Assembly: GCA_049515655.1 (NCBI GenBank)
Contig: JBEKTW010000010.1
Coordinates: 52,677-116,676, forward strand
Reading direction: 5' to 3'
Length of the DNA: 64,000 nucleotides
DNA from: JBEKTW01 sp049515655
GTDB lineage: Bacteria; Bacteroidota; Ignavibacteria; UBA10030; SZUA-254
The notes below the pieces were generated by a model. It searched no databases. It saw nothing but the letters and a program-made list of their open reading frames with translations, and was not told the origin of the DNA. Below, one piece after another: positions 54,868 to 64,000 of this stretch (position 1 is the first letter of the stretch; every line of letters begins with the position of its first letter). Made by a program: the position numbers and the translations under genes.

Positions 54868-57738
54868 TTACGGAACAATCATAACATTGTCAACCCAAAT
54901 ATCGCTTGCCCCACCATCTGCCACGGCTTCAAGTGCAATCTTGACATTATGCATACCTGCTGCTCCAGGGACTGTCACATCCTGCGGCGTCCACATATTA
55001 CTTGACGTTGTAGAAAGAGTAACGACTGTCGTCCATGTGGACCCACCATCTGTTGAAAAGCGCACCACTAACTGATCCGTCCCATCTAAGTTCACATAGT
55101 TGAATTTCACATGAGGATTTTTTGACCCTGTGAGATCAAATGGGGGACTTTCGAGGCGTGTAGAAGATCCTGCAGCTGCGCTTGAATTAAACCATGCAAC
55201 GGCCTGACCATCCTCTGCCAGACTGTCTTTGGGAGGGGCTTGGCCAATGAGAGGCGCCACTTTCTGACCCCAATCCACACTGCCTGAAACGTAGGATCTA
55301 GACCAGCCGGAGGGTGTTGCGCCCGAGTTTGTCCATGGCACTTCGAAACTCTCATTGACGCTGAAGAACAGCGTGTCGGAAATTCCACCACCTGGAGACG
55401 GATTGAATACTGAAACCTTCGCCACTGTCGTGGTGGCAATGAGAGTGGAATTGACAGTAGCCTGCAGACTTGTGCTACTCAAGAAAGTCGTTTGGAGATT
55501 TGTTCCATTCCATCGGACAACTGAATTCTGAGCAAGATTGCTTCCTCCAACTGTCAACGTAAATGAAGACGCACCGGCCGCCACACTGCTCGGGGAAAGC
55601 ACAGTAACCGAAGGAACAGGATTGTAAATTGTCAGAGGCAAAGCTGATGATACCCCGGCAGGAGAAGGATTAGATACGGTAATGTTCACAATGGAAGCAG
55701 TATTAATGTCGCCCGCCATAACTTGACCCGTTAATTGTGTCGTGCTCACAGCGGTGGTTTGCCTAGGTGCGCCGTTCCAATTCATTATGGAGCGCGTCGT
55801 AAAATTTGATCCATGTACGGTCAACGTAGTAAAGCCCGGGCTAGCGACCAAAACGCTGTCAACAAATAGCGAGTCGATTGCTGGAGTAGGAAACGGAAAC
55901 TGATATACGTTGGCGTTATTCGATGATTGCAGAGCGTTTCCGTTGAGGTCGGTCACCAGAGGTTGTATTGTGAGCGTTGGTGCTTCCACCAGCGCCCCCA
56001 GCGGACTGACGGTCAACAGGATTCCCCAGCTGTTAGACCCGGAGGATCCGAGGTAATCTGCTTTCGTAGTAGTAATCGGTGTGAACGAGTTGGCGAAAAT
56101 ATACTTCGTCGTGAAGGTGCTCTCGACTGAGGCAAGGTTCAACGGCTCAGTCAACGGAATCGTGATGTAGTACACATTGTTCGCAATAGCATCGTGGGAT
56201 GTGCCATCAATGCTGATTGCTCCCCACGATACGCTAGGCTTAACTTGGTCACTAACGGTTATAATATTGCTGACAGGTCCTTCGACTAGATCTTTGCTGA
56301 CAGCACGGACTTCATAGCTCACGGAGATTGCACCCAGAGGATTGACCGCGCTTGGCGGGTTGACCAGAGAACCAGACATGTCCGAGAACCGCAAGGAATC
56401 AATGTCGGTCTGTAACAACTGGAAGGAGCCGGATCCTATGCGTTTGTAAATGTTGTAGCTGCGCGCGCTTGCATCATAATTCCATTCAAGACCGATCATT
56501 CCGCCGTTAAAGTCCAAGGGAGTGAACGACGTATTGGGAAGAAGTCGTCTCAAGACATTTGGCGGTCCGGGAATAGGCGCAGAGCCGTTTGTGGTAAAAT
56601 TGAGCGAATCAAAACCACCAAGGGTCACTGGATTTCCAGCAAGATCTGTAAGGCTGTCCAGTGTTTTCAGAATACTAACAGAGTACTTGGCCGACCCTAC
56701 AATTCCCTGCGGCGTCAGTATTAGCTGTGTATAGGTCGGATCCCATTGCGCGGTGAAGGGGAGACTCCCCCCTGTCGTCTTCTTCATCCCATTGAAAGTC
56801 ATAGTAATGTCATCCATAATTGTACCGTATCCGAGACCGAGATTCGTGCGTGTAAACGGAGTCTGTTTAATTTGCTCCGAAAACGTGAATGTTATTTGCA
56901 GGTTTGTTGGGCTGACATCTTCGTTGTTTAACGGGTTTGTTGCAATAACAATTGGGTTCACATTATCAACCGCGCGAAGCACGATCCGTTCAGAGGCAAC
57001 TTGGTTTCGTAGCGAATCATAAGTCATATTACACGTCAGCTGATGACTTAGACTACCCGCGCGTTGTCCATCAGCACTCACCGCCTTAATTTGAACAGCT
57101 ACGCCGTTTTCGACGTTCGAGAACCTATAGATGCCCTGGACGGATGTTGTCTCGGCGATAACCTTCTTTCCGTCACTATCGTACAAAAACACCCGTGCGC
57201 CATCGACGGGCCGTAGTGTCGTATCGACAACCCCACCGATAATGGTTGTATTTAGTTTACTGACCAGGAAATTGATACTTGAAACAAGATTATTCGACGT
57301 GGCAACGAAAGTGACCACCGTATCGATATAATAATAGTCTTTGTAGATTGGAGCACCAGAGGCACCGGATCGGTTTAAATCCACGAGAGAAAGGGTGAAG
57401 ACATATCTGCCAGTAACGTGAATCGGTGAGTTCTTAGATGAATCCCATACTCCGCTAGCACTAATCGGTAGATTCGCAAATGAAAAACCGCCACCACCAT
57501 CTGTAATTGCTGTAAATGCTGTACCATTTGCGCCAACGGACACCGTTGCCCCAGCGATTGCCTGGTCGGTACATCGATCACGAACTTTTCCCGTGACCGA
57601 GCCTGTGTAACTCATCGAGGTATTGCTATTCTCCGGTGCCGTCGGCGCAACGGAGACATTCCTAGTACAAGCGGAAATTATGAATAGCACGATGAATATT
57701 CCCGCCAGGGCCGCGTAGACTATATGCTTTGATCTCAT
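54868..57738 (-). CDS. Large lipoprotein with carboxypeptidase-like, Big_5, IPT/TIG and MAM-like domains
   Basis: 956 aa. Lipobox signal (ALAGIFIVLFIISAC). In order: CarboxypepD_reg-like domains at ~45-150 and ~165-245 (GKVRDRCTDQAIAGATVSVG; GGVVDTTLRPVDGARVFLYD), a Big_5 Ig-like domain (~255-385: NPLNNEDVSPTNLQITFTFS), a fibronectin-like stretch, two IPT/TIG domains (~620-800: VTVLSPSSVAAGASSFTLTV), and a C-terminal jelly roll (SFEVPWTNSGATPSGWSRSY .. IALEAVADGGASDIWVDNVM). Cell-surface scaffold or adhesin. Forms an operon with the preceding gene. Confidence 0.85.
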   Translation of the reverse strand: MRSKHIVYAALAGIFIVLFIISACTRNVSVAPTAPENSNTSMSYTGSVTGKVRDRCTDQAIAGATVSVGANGTAFTAITDGGGGFSFANLPISASGVWDSSKNSPIHVTGRYVFTLSLVDLNRSGASGAPIYKDYYYIDTVVTFVATSNNLVSSINFLVSKLNTTIIGGVVDTTLRPVDGARVFLYDSDGKKVIAETTSVQGIYRFSNVENGVAVQIKAVSADGQRAGSLSHQLTCNMTYDSLRNQVASERIVLRAVDNVNPIVIATNPLNNEDVSPTNLQITFTFSEQIKQTPFTRTNLGLGYGTIMDDITMTFNGMKKTTGGSLPFTAQWDPTYTQLILTPQGIVGSAKYSVSILKTLDSLTDLAGNPVTLGGFDSLNFTTNGSAPIPGPPNVLRRLLPNTSFTPLDFNGGMIGLEWNYDASARSYNIYKRIGSGSFQLLQTDIDSLRFSDMSGSLVNPPSAVNPLGAISVSYEVRAVSKDLVEGPVSNIITVSDQVKPSVSWGAISIDGTSHDAIANNVYYITIPLTEPLNLASVESTFTTKYIFANSFTPITTTKADYLGSSGSNSWGILLTVSPLGALVEAPTLTIQPLVTDLNGNALQSSNNANVYQFPFPTPAIDSLFVDSVLVASPGFTTLTVHGSNFTTRSIMNWNGAPRQTTAVSTTQLTGQVMAGDINTASIVNITVSNPSPAGVSSALPLTIYNPVPSVTVLSPSSVAAGASSFTLTVGGSNLAQNSVVRWNGTNLQTTFLSSTSLQATVNSTLIATTTVAKVSVFNPSPGGGISDTLFFSVNESFEVPWTNSGATPSGWSRSYVSGSVDWGQKVAPLIGQAPPKDSLAEDGQAVAWFNSSAAAGSSTRLESPPFDLTGSKNPHVKFNYVNLDGTDQLVVRFSTDGGSTWTTVVTLSTTSSNMWTPQDVTVPGAAGMHNVKIALEAVADGGASDIWVDNVMIVP

Positions 57739-57754
57739 GATTCACCTCATGGAA

Positions 57755-58648
57755 TTAGTGGTTGATTGTTTGGGTCGAACGTTCTAGAACAATTTGCCGG
57801 GGGTTATCGAGCATAACCAACTTTTGATTCAGCCGATCGAGCACATATAACTTATCTGCCGTCAACCGCAATTGACCTCCTTGATGGAGAATCTCCAAAA
57901 TCTCGCCGTTGTTGAAAGCACAGGTTGTGCTGTCGGTTGAGAAATAGAGAATGTCGTTGCGTTCGTCCGCTTGAAGAGAAAGAATCCTGCCCCTCTCCGG
58001 GTTCATTAAATACTGGAGCGAGATCGAATCATTGGTCGCCCATTCTAGTCCGTAGATCGCGCCGCCGATCGCGAGGAGGCAGGAATTTTCCTGCGGCAGC
58101 ACAGCCTGTATCGTTTTCGGAATGCTCACAAGCTTGCGGTACATGTTGCGAGAATTATTCGCGCGATAAACGAGATAAATTACATTTGTGGAATCGCTCT
58201 CTTGCCCAAATAGAAAAAGACTGTCTTTGCTGGCCGCCGCTATACTGAGCGTTGCTGAGGGAAACTGTGTCAGCGGGACAAACTTGCAATAGGCCACGAT
58301 GCCCAGGACGTTTCCCGCCATGCCGTAGGTGATGCCGCTGGTATCGATTGCAAAATCGGTTAGACTAGCGCTTGTATCTGACACGTAGTTTCCCGATCCA
58401 AGCTGGAGTAGTTGCCCGTTCACGAGCATGAGAATTCCACCGTTAGGACTGACATCAATCTTTTGCATGGTGATGCGAGACCTTAGGGCAGGATCATTCA
58501 CACTCAGGACGGTTGGAATACCCTGTTGGCGACCTACCCGGGAAGCAGTATCATATGTGTGTCCGCAGGAACAAAAATGCAGGGCGGATACTAGAAAAAG
58601 ACCAGTTAAAAACGGCGCATTTGTTCGTTGTCGGATGACGCTTTTCAT
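57755..58648 (-). CDS. Lipoprotein of unknown function, beta-propeller-like
   Basis: 297 aa from ATG 58648 (signal FLTGLFLVSALHFCSC with lipobox Cys); the upstream open frame lacks a signal. The mature part consists of short repeated strand units (GGILMLVNGQLLQLGSGNYV; AVLPQENSCLLAIGGAIYGL; LSLQADERNDILYFSTDSTT), as in degenerate beta-propellers. No family identified. Sixteen bp before the large Ig-like lipoprotein, so probably co-transcribed. Confidence 0.7.
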   Translation of the reverse strand: MKSVIRQRTNAPFLTGLFLVSALHFCSCGHTYDTASRVGRQQGIPTVLSVNDPALRSRITMQKIDVSPNGGILMLVNGQLLQLGSGNYVSDTSASLTDFAIDTSGITYGMAGNVLGIVAYCKFVPLTQFPSATLSIAAASKDSLFLFGQESDSTNVIYLVYRANNSRNMYRKLVSIPKTIQAVLPQENSCLLAIGGAIYGLEWATNDSISLQYLMNPERGRILSLQADERNDILYFSTDSTTCAFNNGEILEILHQGGQLRLTADKLYVLDRLNQKLVMLDNPRQIVLERSTQTINH

Positions 58649-58825
58649 CCCACCGGGGCCTCGACTACGTGTGTTCCGCAGCAAACGGACCATGCATGAC
58701 ATCTTGCGCGGATCATAAAAGTCTAAGCATATTGTCATCTCCCACGTCAAATAGCGTTTCAGACCAAAGAACAAACCGCATGTACCATAGCCCAATAAGC
58801 ACTGTGGATGAGTATTTTGCAGAAC

Positions 58826-60232
58826 TCATTTGATGCTCCCTTGGATCCTTCCCGTCCCACCGCAAACAGGACAGCGGAAATCAAGGCTCTCGATTAGCGC
58901 CCGGAAACGGATACCCTCTTGCTTGGCTTCCTCGAGCCACTGCCGTTGTTGTTGCTTGTTAGGTCTATTGTCCGAAGCAATGTATCGCACGCCGCGGGAG
59001 TCGTACGCATAGTAAAAATCGGGCTGAGACTGTATATCAGATTGCAATTGCGGGATTTTCGCTAGGTCTTGATCCAATGCGCTCAATGCCTGATTTCTTA
59101 ACGATTCATACCGTGATCGCAGATTGCCCGTACCGCCACAAACCGGACAAATCTGTGGCTGATCAAACCAACTGGACACCATTGTGCCCACAATGCTACC
59201 ACTTAAGGACCATAAGGAAAGATTATCTTGGAATGATTTCTCATAGTCTTCCGGAGCGAATTGTGCTTTGAATTGGTTGGTGGCAAAGCTTGCAAAATCC
59301 TGGAGATACGGGTCTGACGCATCCAGTACTTTGTTGAAGATAGCCTTGTCAGGCATGTACTTGGCAAGCTCCTCCCCGGTGTGTACAGCCCAGGTACCGC
59401 CGAGTGACTTTTCCTGCTCCTGGGCTTGTTCGTGTCCAAAACTCTTTTTTCTATCTAACAAATAATAGAAAATTTGATTTACCAGCCACGGAAGTTCCCG
59501 CGGCAGAGCCTTTTTGGCGACTTCTGTGAAGAGTTTGTTACAATTAAGATTTTTGTTGTTTGGGTCCGGCTTGAACTCCTCTACAGCTTTTCGCAGGGCT
59601 TCGGGATCGCCGGGAATTGCATACCACATGACTTTGTTCTTGGGATTGGGCTCGCTCGCTGGCACTTTCGCGAGCATGGATCTATCATAGGAAATTGTAA
59701 GGAGATTCCCCGACTTTCTGTAATCCTTGATCATGCGATCAACCCCGACTACTGCATCATCCCCGAGCCTTTCCTTGATGGAAACAAATTTATCGAGCGC
59801 GCCGGGTTGACCCTCATGATCTTGATAGTATTTGGCTGCTTTACGATAATATTCTAAGGGTTTATATTGCTCCGTTAGCCATAATCTAAGATCAAGGTTT
59901 TTGTCTTCATTGCCTAGATTAAGAGACCCATCCTGAGCCCGCATCTCCAGGACGAGGAGCATATTGATTTTATTGCCATCATAGACGTGCGGATTCTCAG
60001 GGTCTTTTTCATTTGGTACTATGAAGACCATATGCCCAGGCTTCGTGGGATCTTCTCTCATCACACCAATGACTATTTTACTCTTGGATGAAGCTTGCTC
60101 GACTGCATCAGAAAGTGTACGGCAGTATTGAACATCGTGAAAGCCTTCGTCCTGTGCAAGCATGAGCTGTTGTACGCCCACGAGCAACAAGACCCACCTA
60201 ACGTAGGTCCATTGACCTTTTGCCCTGTTCAT
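58826..60232 (-). CDS. Secreted protein with two DnaJ-like CPVCGGTG zinc motifs
   Basis: 468 aa from ATG 60232 (signal VRWVLLLVGVQQLMLAQ); longer frame upstream lacks a signal. The body (IVIGVMREDPTKPGHMVFIV; PHVYDGNKINMLLVL) has a lysozyme- or papain-like flavour but no clear match. Near the C-terminus, QICPVCGGTGNLRSR and FRCPVCGGTGRIQGS flank a ~90-residue helical insert. CxxCxGxG pairs form the zinc centre of DnaJ; here they sit in an exported protein without a J domain. Unknown function. Confidence 0.7.
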   Translation of the reverse strand: MNRAKGQWTYVRWVLLLVGVQQLMLAQDEGFHDVQYCRTLSDAVEQASSKSKIVIGVMREDPTKPGHMVFIVPNEKDPENPHVYDGNKINMLLVLEMRAQDGSLNLGNEDKNLDLRLWLTEQYKPLEYYRKAAKYYQDHEGQPGALDKFVSIKERLGDDAVVGVDRMIKDYRKSGNLLTISYDRSMLAKVPASEPNPKNKVMWYAIPGDPEALRKAVEEFKPDPNNKNLNCNKLFTEVAKKALPRELPWLVNQIFYYLLDRKKSFGHEQAQEQEKSLGGTWAVHTGEELAKYMPDKAIFNKVLDASDPYLQDFASFATNQFKAQFAPEDYEKSFQDNLSLWSLSGSIVGTMVSSWFDQPQICPVCGGTGNLRSRYESLRNQALSALDQDLAKIPQLQSDIQSQPDFYYAYDSRGVRYIASDNRPNKQQQRQWLEEAKQEGIRFRALIESLDFRCPVCGGTGRIQGSIK

Positions 60233-60269
60233 TCTATACCACCTGCGAGACTCCGGCAAGGGAATCAAC

Positions 60270-60869
60270 CTAGAAGAATGTCCGAATTCCCAAATTGAAG
60301 CTGGCTTCGTCAATCAGGGCGGTGTTCCCATATGGCGTCGGGCGGTCAGCGTATGTTAAACGATAGCTCCCATCGATCGCCCAAGATGAAGAAAGGTACA
60401 TCACCATACCCGCGGCCCCTCCGTACAACCAGCTTACTTGTTCAGAACTTGAGGATCCAAAATCCGATTTTACGTATGTACCTCCACTTTCGGCTCCCAC
60501 GTATGGCACAAGGTGTCCTTCGGCCATGCTCAGGAATGTGAGATGATAATTGAGGGTAAGTTCCCATGAGATCATGGTCGTAACCGAGTTTTGTTCCTTG
60601 GGGGACTTGGTCGAAGCATCGTAGGAGTAGTTGCTATTCTCTATCCCAAAAATGTTTGCATTGATACCGGCTTCCACATTCCCTGGAAGGAATCGACTGA
60701 TGGAAATCCCAGCACTCCCATTCTGGGTAAACGCCGTATTAGTGTAAGAGAAATTCAAAAGCAGGGAGGTCGATGGATGACTGAAACTGGGTGGTTCGCT
60801 TGTCTGGCCAAGTGCGAACTGAGCTAATACCGACATCAAGAGCAGCAAGAGCGTTAGTCGTTGGTTCAT
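60270..60869 (-). CDS. Outer-membrane beta-barrel protein (OmpA/opacity-like)
   Basis: 199 aa from ATG 60869 (MNQRLTLLLLLMSVLAQFALGQ). Eight or so amphipathic strands (TSLLLNFSYTNTAFTQNG; GNVEAGINANIFGIENSNYS; WAIDGSYRLTYADRPTPYGN) and a terminal NLGIRTFF ending in Phe, the usual barrel-assembly signal. Thirty-seven bp upstream of the DnaJ-zinc-motif protein. Function unknown. Confidence 0.82.
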   Translation of the reverse strand: MNQRLTLLLLLMSVLAQFALGQTSEPPSFSHPSTSLLLNFSYTNTAFTQNGSAGISISRFLPGNVEAGINANIFGIENSNYSYDASTKSPKEQNSVTTMISWELTLNYHLTFLSMAEGHLVPYVGAESGGTYVKSDFGSSSSEQVSWLYGGAAGMVMYLSSSWAIDGSYRLTYADRPTPYGNTALIDEASFNLGIRTFF

Positions 60870-61207
60870 TGCCTTACTCCAGTAATTGGAATTGATTACA
60901 AGATCACTGCGCAGACGACGAATTGTCAACGTGAGTCGCCTGGATTAATTTCGATGAAAAGTAACTAATTTCTCAATTTGAGTCAAGACTCTTCAGGCTA
61001 TTTTGAGAATAATCCCGAGCCAATAAGAGTAAACAGCCCGAAATACATGGTGTCCTAGGCAGGTAGTAGATATTTCCGGAATGTTGTGCATTCATGAGCG
61101 CGATTTGCCAACATGCAACTGGCGGGATAGGGATAATGCCCCTACACGGAAAATGAAAAGCCGCCGATTCTGTTGCAGATTCTTGCATAATTCACCAGTA
61201 ATGTCAA

Positions 61208-63265
61208 TCAGAAAAGTCTCCATTCGCAGCTATCACTCAGAATCCGGCCTCCACGTACTCCCTGGGCCTTTATGTCGTTACTGCCGGGCCGGAGCTTTAT
61301 ATCCTTCCAGATGAATATACGGTTGACGGTTTTCGCCTGTCTGCCCTGCGTGATTCCATTCAGGAGCAGTTCAACCCGGTCCGCATTGGAATAGATTTTC
61401 ACTTCGGTTACTGAATCCTTCCGCACGGTAAATCGTCGGCTCGCGATGTAGATAACCGGCTCATCCGACCAGTTAGCCTTATAGAAGAAGAAAGCGTCCT
61501 TCTTTGTTTTTCGATCGTACGTAACCAGTCCCTTGTCGTTCCGGCCTGGAACCCCGCCTTCGTGCCGCGTAGAGCTTGTGAAATCGAACATGTTCCAGAC
61601 AAACGTCCCCCATATAAACGGCCTTTGTTTCATCGCTGGCCATGCCGCTTCGTGGACGAGCGCCTGCCACTCTTCCGGATGCCATTGACCGTCGGTCTGC
61701 GGTTGGTTTGGATTCCGTTCATGGTGCTCCGTGTTGGCACCTGCGCCATACTCGCTTATGCAGATTCCTCCGCTGCGGCTCATCGTACGACCCTTATCGA
61801 GCAGATCGCCGAAGGATTCTTTCGGTCCCCAATCCGGATACCAACCGGGGTAGATATTCCAACCGAGCAGATCGGGGATGTGGTTCATCTGGGGCAGGCG
61901 AGCCGTCGAGGTCGCCCCGATCGTGGGCCGGGTCGGATCCTCTCCGTTCGCAACGATTTTCAGATCCTCGAGTTCGCGATGAGGATCGGGTTTCCCGGGC
62001 CAGAGCTCGTTGAACAGGCTCCAGACAAATATCGAGGGATGATTGATGTTTTGCCGGATCAGATCGAGCAGCTGATCTCGCGAAGTCTCGGCAAATCTCG
62101 GATCCGTGCCGATTTCATTGACCTGCGGAAGTTCCGCCCACACAAGGATACCGGCAGAGTCGCACAAGCTGTAAAAATAATCGCTGTGCTGGTAGTGGGC
62201 GCAGCGGATGACCGTACAGCCGAGTTCTTTAATGAGACGCATGTCCTCGGCCATGTCTTCCTCAGAGATTGCCCATCCTTTGTCCGGCCTATCCTGGTGA
62301 CGGTTGACGCCGTGCAGGTGGTACGGCTTGGCGTTCAGGAAAAATCCTTTTTCAGGCTCCACGCGGAAGAAACGGAGTCCGAGTGGTTGTGCGACGGTAT
62401 CCAGCAATGTGCCATCTTGTTTGCGCAATTCGACGACAGCTTTATAGAGATACGGATCCTTGCGTCCATTCCAGAGGCGTGGCTTCTTTACGACCATACG
62501 CAGGGGAACCGGTGCTATAACATGGGCCACAGCAGTTATCAGTTGGTCAGTCGATGAAACGCGGTTGCCCGACGCATCGAAGACGACGGCGGAAATGGTG
62601 AGTGCCTCATCCCGCGATGTCTCGTTGGAGATTTGTGCGGTCACATCGATTACTGCCCGTGTCCCGTTGACGTTTGTTTCGTACCAGGCAACACCCGGAG
62701 AAGCGTGGTCCGTCCGCGCGAAACAGATTGTATTTGTTACGATGAGATGTACGGGACGGTACAATCCGCCAAAGACACTGAAATCGCCGCTCAACGGAGC
62801 CACATCAGTTTCCGGTGCGTTACTGACGAGCACGGCAAGCGTGTTCGGTCCATTGGCAGACAGCTGTTTTGTGATTTCGTAACAGAACGCACCGAATGCC
62901 CCGCGGTGTTGGCCGAGCGGGCAGCCGTTCAGAAACACATCAGCCACGGATCCCGCGGCTTCGAATCGGAGGAAGTAGCGCTTCCCGGGTTCTGGTGCTC
63001 CCAGGTCAAGACGGCGGCGGTACCAGCCGGGGCCGCGGGTGTAGCTCTGGCCCTTTTGCGCCTCCTCCCAGCCCCAGTTGTGGGGAAGGTCGACCGTTTG
63101 CCAGTCGTGATCGTCAAACTGCGGCTGTCCAGCGCCGGCGATATCTCCGGCTTTGAATCGCCAACCCGAATCGATCAGTTGGTCTTTCTGAGCGCGCGCC
63201 GGACCGCTCAATGCAAAGAGACCCAGACCGACAAAGAACATGGATAAAATTCTACGCATAGTCAT
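61208..63265 (-). CDS. GH2-family glycoside hydrolase (beta-galactosidase/beta-glucuronidase type), secreted
   Basis: 685 aa with signal peptide (ILSMFFVGLGLFALSGPARAQ). Sugar-binding jelly roll (~30-180: LIDSGWRFKAGDIAGAGQP; DLPHNWGWEEA), Ig-like domain (~180-295), and TIM barrel from ~300 with GVNRHQDRPDKGWAI, acid/base Glu420 in FVWSLFNELWPG and nucleophile Glu505 in ICISEYGAGA. A short C-terminal beta domain ends the protein. It removes a terminal beta-linked sugar from oligosaccharides; exact substrate cannot be told. Periplasmic or secreted. Confidence 0.92.
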   Translation of the reverse strand: MTMRRILSMFFVGLGLFALSGPARAQKDQLIDSGWRFKAGDIAGAGQPQFDDHDWQTVDLPHNWGWEEAQKGQSYTRGPGWYRRRLDLGAPEPGKRYFLRFEAAGSVADVFLNGCPLGQHRGAFGAFCYEITKQLSANGPNTLAVLVSNAPETDVAPLSGDFSVFGGLYRPVHLIVTNTICFARTDHASPGVAWYETNVNGTRAVIDVTAQISNETSRDEALTISAVVFDASGNRVSSTDQLITAVAHVIAPVPLRMVVKKPRLWNGRKDPYLYKAVVELRKQDGTLLDTVAQPLGLRFFRVEPEKGFFLNAKPYHLHGVNRHQDRPDKGWAISEEDMAEDMRLIKELGCTVIRCAHYQHSDYFYSLCDSAGILVWAELPQVNEIGTDPRFAETSRDQLLDLIRQNINHPSIFVWSLFNELWPGKPDPHRELEDLKIVANGEDPTRPTIGATSTARLPQMNHIPDLLGWNIYPGWYPDWGPKESFGDLLDKGRTMSRSGGICISEYGAGANTEHHERNPNQPQTDGQWHPEEWQALVHEAAWPAMKQRPFIWGTFVWNMFDFTSSTRHEGGVPGRNDKGLVTYDRKTKKDAFFFYKANWSDEPVIYIASRRFTVRKDSVTEVKIYSNADRVELLLNGITQGRQAKTVNRIFIWKDIKLRPGSNDIKAQGVRGGRILSDSCEWRLF

Positions 63266-63462
63266 GTCTGTAAGAATTGTACCTCTTATGTCTGTCAGAA
63301 AAACGACAAACCAGCCCTCACGCAGTCGTGAAGGCGGATTTCAAATAGCGGTGCTCCGGATTCCAGCACGGAAATAGGTCCGCAGGTAATGCGTCAATGT
63401 AACACAGTTTTTTTGAATTGTCAATTGGCGGATGCACTGTCCCATCACCATCAAAAACAAGA

Positions 63463-63489
63463 AACCCCAACCATTGCTGATTGGGGTTT
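63463..63489 (-). terminator. Hairpin terminator, minus-strand orientation
   Basis: AAACCCCAA / TTGGGGTTT with a 10-nt loop; on the minus strand it is followed by CTTGTTTTTG. It would end transcription arriving from beyond the tandem array to the right. Confidence 0.6.
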
Positions 63490-63534
63490 GACATTGCTAC
63501 TCGGGAGAAGTAGCTCGTGTTATTTCAAAAGCAT

Positions 63535-64000
63535 TCCCGCAGAAAGCATGCGGGATTTCTAATAAAACGACTTCTCCACGTTCCTATCAATCCCGCGAAA
63601 GAACGCGGGACTTCTGATAAAATGACTTCTCCATGTTCCTATCAGTCCCGCGAAAGAACGCGGGACTTCTGATAAAATGACTTCTCCGTGTTCCTATCAG
63701 TCCCGCGAAAGAACGCGGGACTTCTGATAAAATGACTTCTCCGTGTTCCTATCAGTCCCGCGAAAGAACGCGGGACTTCTGATAAAGTGACTTCGTCATG
63801 TTTCTATCAGTCCCGCGAAAGAACGCGGGACTTCTGATAAAATGACTTCTCCATGTTCCTATCAGTCCCGCGAAAAGCACGCGGGACTTCTGATAAAATG
63901 ACTTCGTCATATTGCCATCAATCCCGCGAAAGAACGCGGGACTTCTGATAAAATGACTTCGTCATATTGCCATCAATCCCGCGAAAGAACGCGGGACTTC
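63535..64000. repeat. 55-bp tandem array with an internal hairpin (at least 9 units)
   Basis: Units begin TCCCGCG at 63535 (variant TCCCGCA), 63591, 63646, 63701, 63756, 63811, 63866, 63922 and 63977 and run off the window. Each carries the palindrome TCCCGCG-AAAGAA-CGCGGGA and then CTTCTGATAAAATGACTTC, a short variable part (TCCATGTTCC, TCCGTGTTCC, GTCATATTGCC) and TATCAG. The first unit is the most diverged. The part between palindromes is conserved, so it is a minisatellite, not CRISPR. Confidence 0.88.

Noticed and set aside
61562..62557. 331-codon frame on the plus strand
   Set aside because: It lies fully opposite the GH2 gene, which has a signal peptide and both catalytic glutamates; the plus-strand product resembles no family.
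63535..64000. Regular palindromic repeats at the right edge as a CRISPR array
   Set aside because: The sequences between the palindromes are themselves conserved from unit to unit, so there are no unique spacers; no cas genes are nearby. It is a tandem minisatellite.

Overview
The window looks like chromosome from a Gram-negative member of the FCB superphylum, most likely the Ignavibacteria/Chlorobi side of the Bacteroidota. Evidence: two type IX secretion sorting domains with the YPNPFNP motif (3-548 and 47554-48396), an ECF sigma/FecR/TonB-receptor set, many lipoproteins with Ig-like domains, and a quinol-type NO reductase. No rRNA, replication origin or core housekeeping operon is present, so the placement is an inference from gene content.

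1-7.2 kb: the end of a T9SS-secreted protein, a 68-bp tandem repeat, an initiator tRNA-Met, and a GIY-YIG nuclease gene whose 3' end runs into a hairpin-filled copy of the same tRNA. A second decayed copy of this tRNA/nuclease unit lies at 6.5-6.7 kb. Between them are a TOTE-type primase-helicase, a RelE/HigB-HigA-like toxin-antitoxin pair and a DUF4143 ATPase.

7.5-30 kb is a dense defence island. It holds: (a) a ubiquitin-like conjugation operon (Ubl, E2, JAB peptidase, E1; the order of Bil/BUB anti-phage systems) divergent from a sigma-like protein, an unknown protein and an ImmA/IrrE peptidase; (b) a type I restriction-modification operon (MazG-like, HsdM, HsdS, HsdR) continuing into a GIY-YIG protein and a RES-domain NADase-type toxin; (c) a Pepco/caspase/TPR set; (d) a three-gene operon of a membrane-anchored vWA-like protein and two coiled-coil multi-pass membrane proteins, which I do not recognise as a described system.

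30.6-33.1 kb is the most striking metabolic locus. A consensus promoter drives a 34-codon leader peptide with three consecutive Trp codons, followed by mutually exclusive hairpins that form a textbook trp attenuator. Downstream are an SbnI/SerK-like ParB-fold protein (predicted free-serine kinase) and a TrpB2. Together they suggest Trp-controlled synthesis of tryptophan from indole and O-phosphoserine.

33.4-36 kb: SRPBCC protein, antitoxin with a truncated toxin, second DUF4143 ATPase. 36.4-40.6 kb: nitric oxide handling (DUF6448 protein, two hemerythrins, qNOR). 41-50.4 kb: cell-envelope genes (Ig-like lipoprotein, serpin, small lipoprotein, TonB receptor, FecR, T9SS protein, outer-membrane protein, ECF sigma). 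50.7-52.7 kb: HigBA-like pair and an HTH-MNT/HEPN system with a premature stop. 52.8-63.3 kb: GH51 arabinofuranosidase, large Ig-like lipoprotein, further secreted proteins, GH2 glycosidase. The window ends in a 55-bp hairpin minisatellite running off the edge.

Short repeats ending in the initiator-tRNA 3' terminus followed by a terminator hairpin recur at 1.5, 5.0, 36.0 and 40.9 kb. Several toxin or accessory genes have near-consensus promoters so close to the ATG that their mRNAs should be leaderless.
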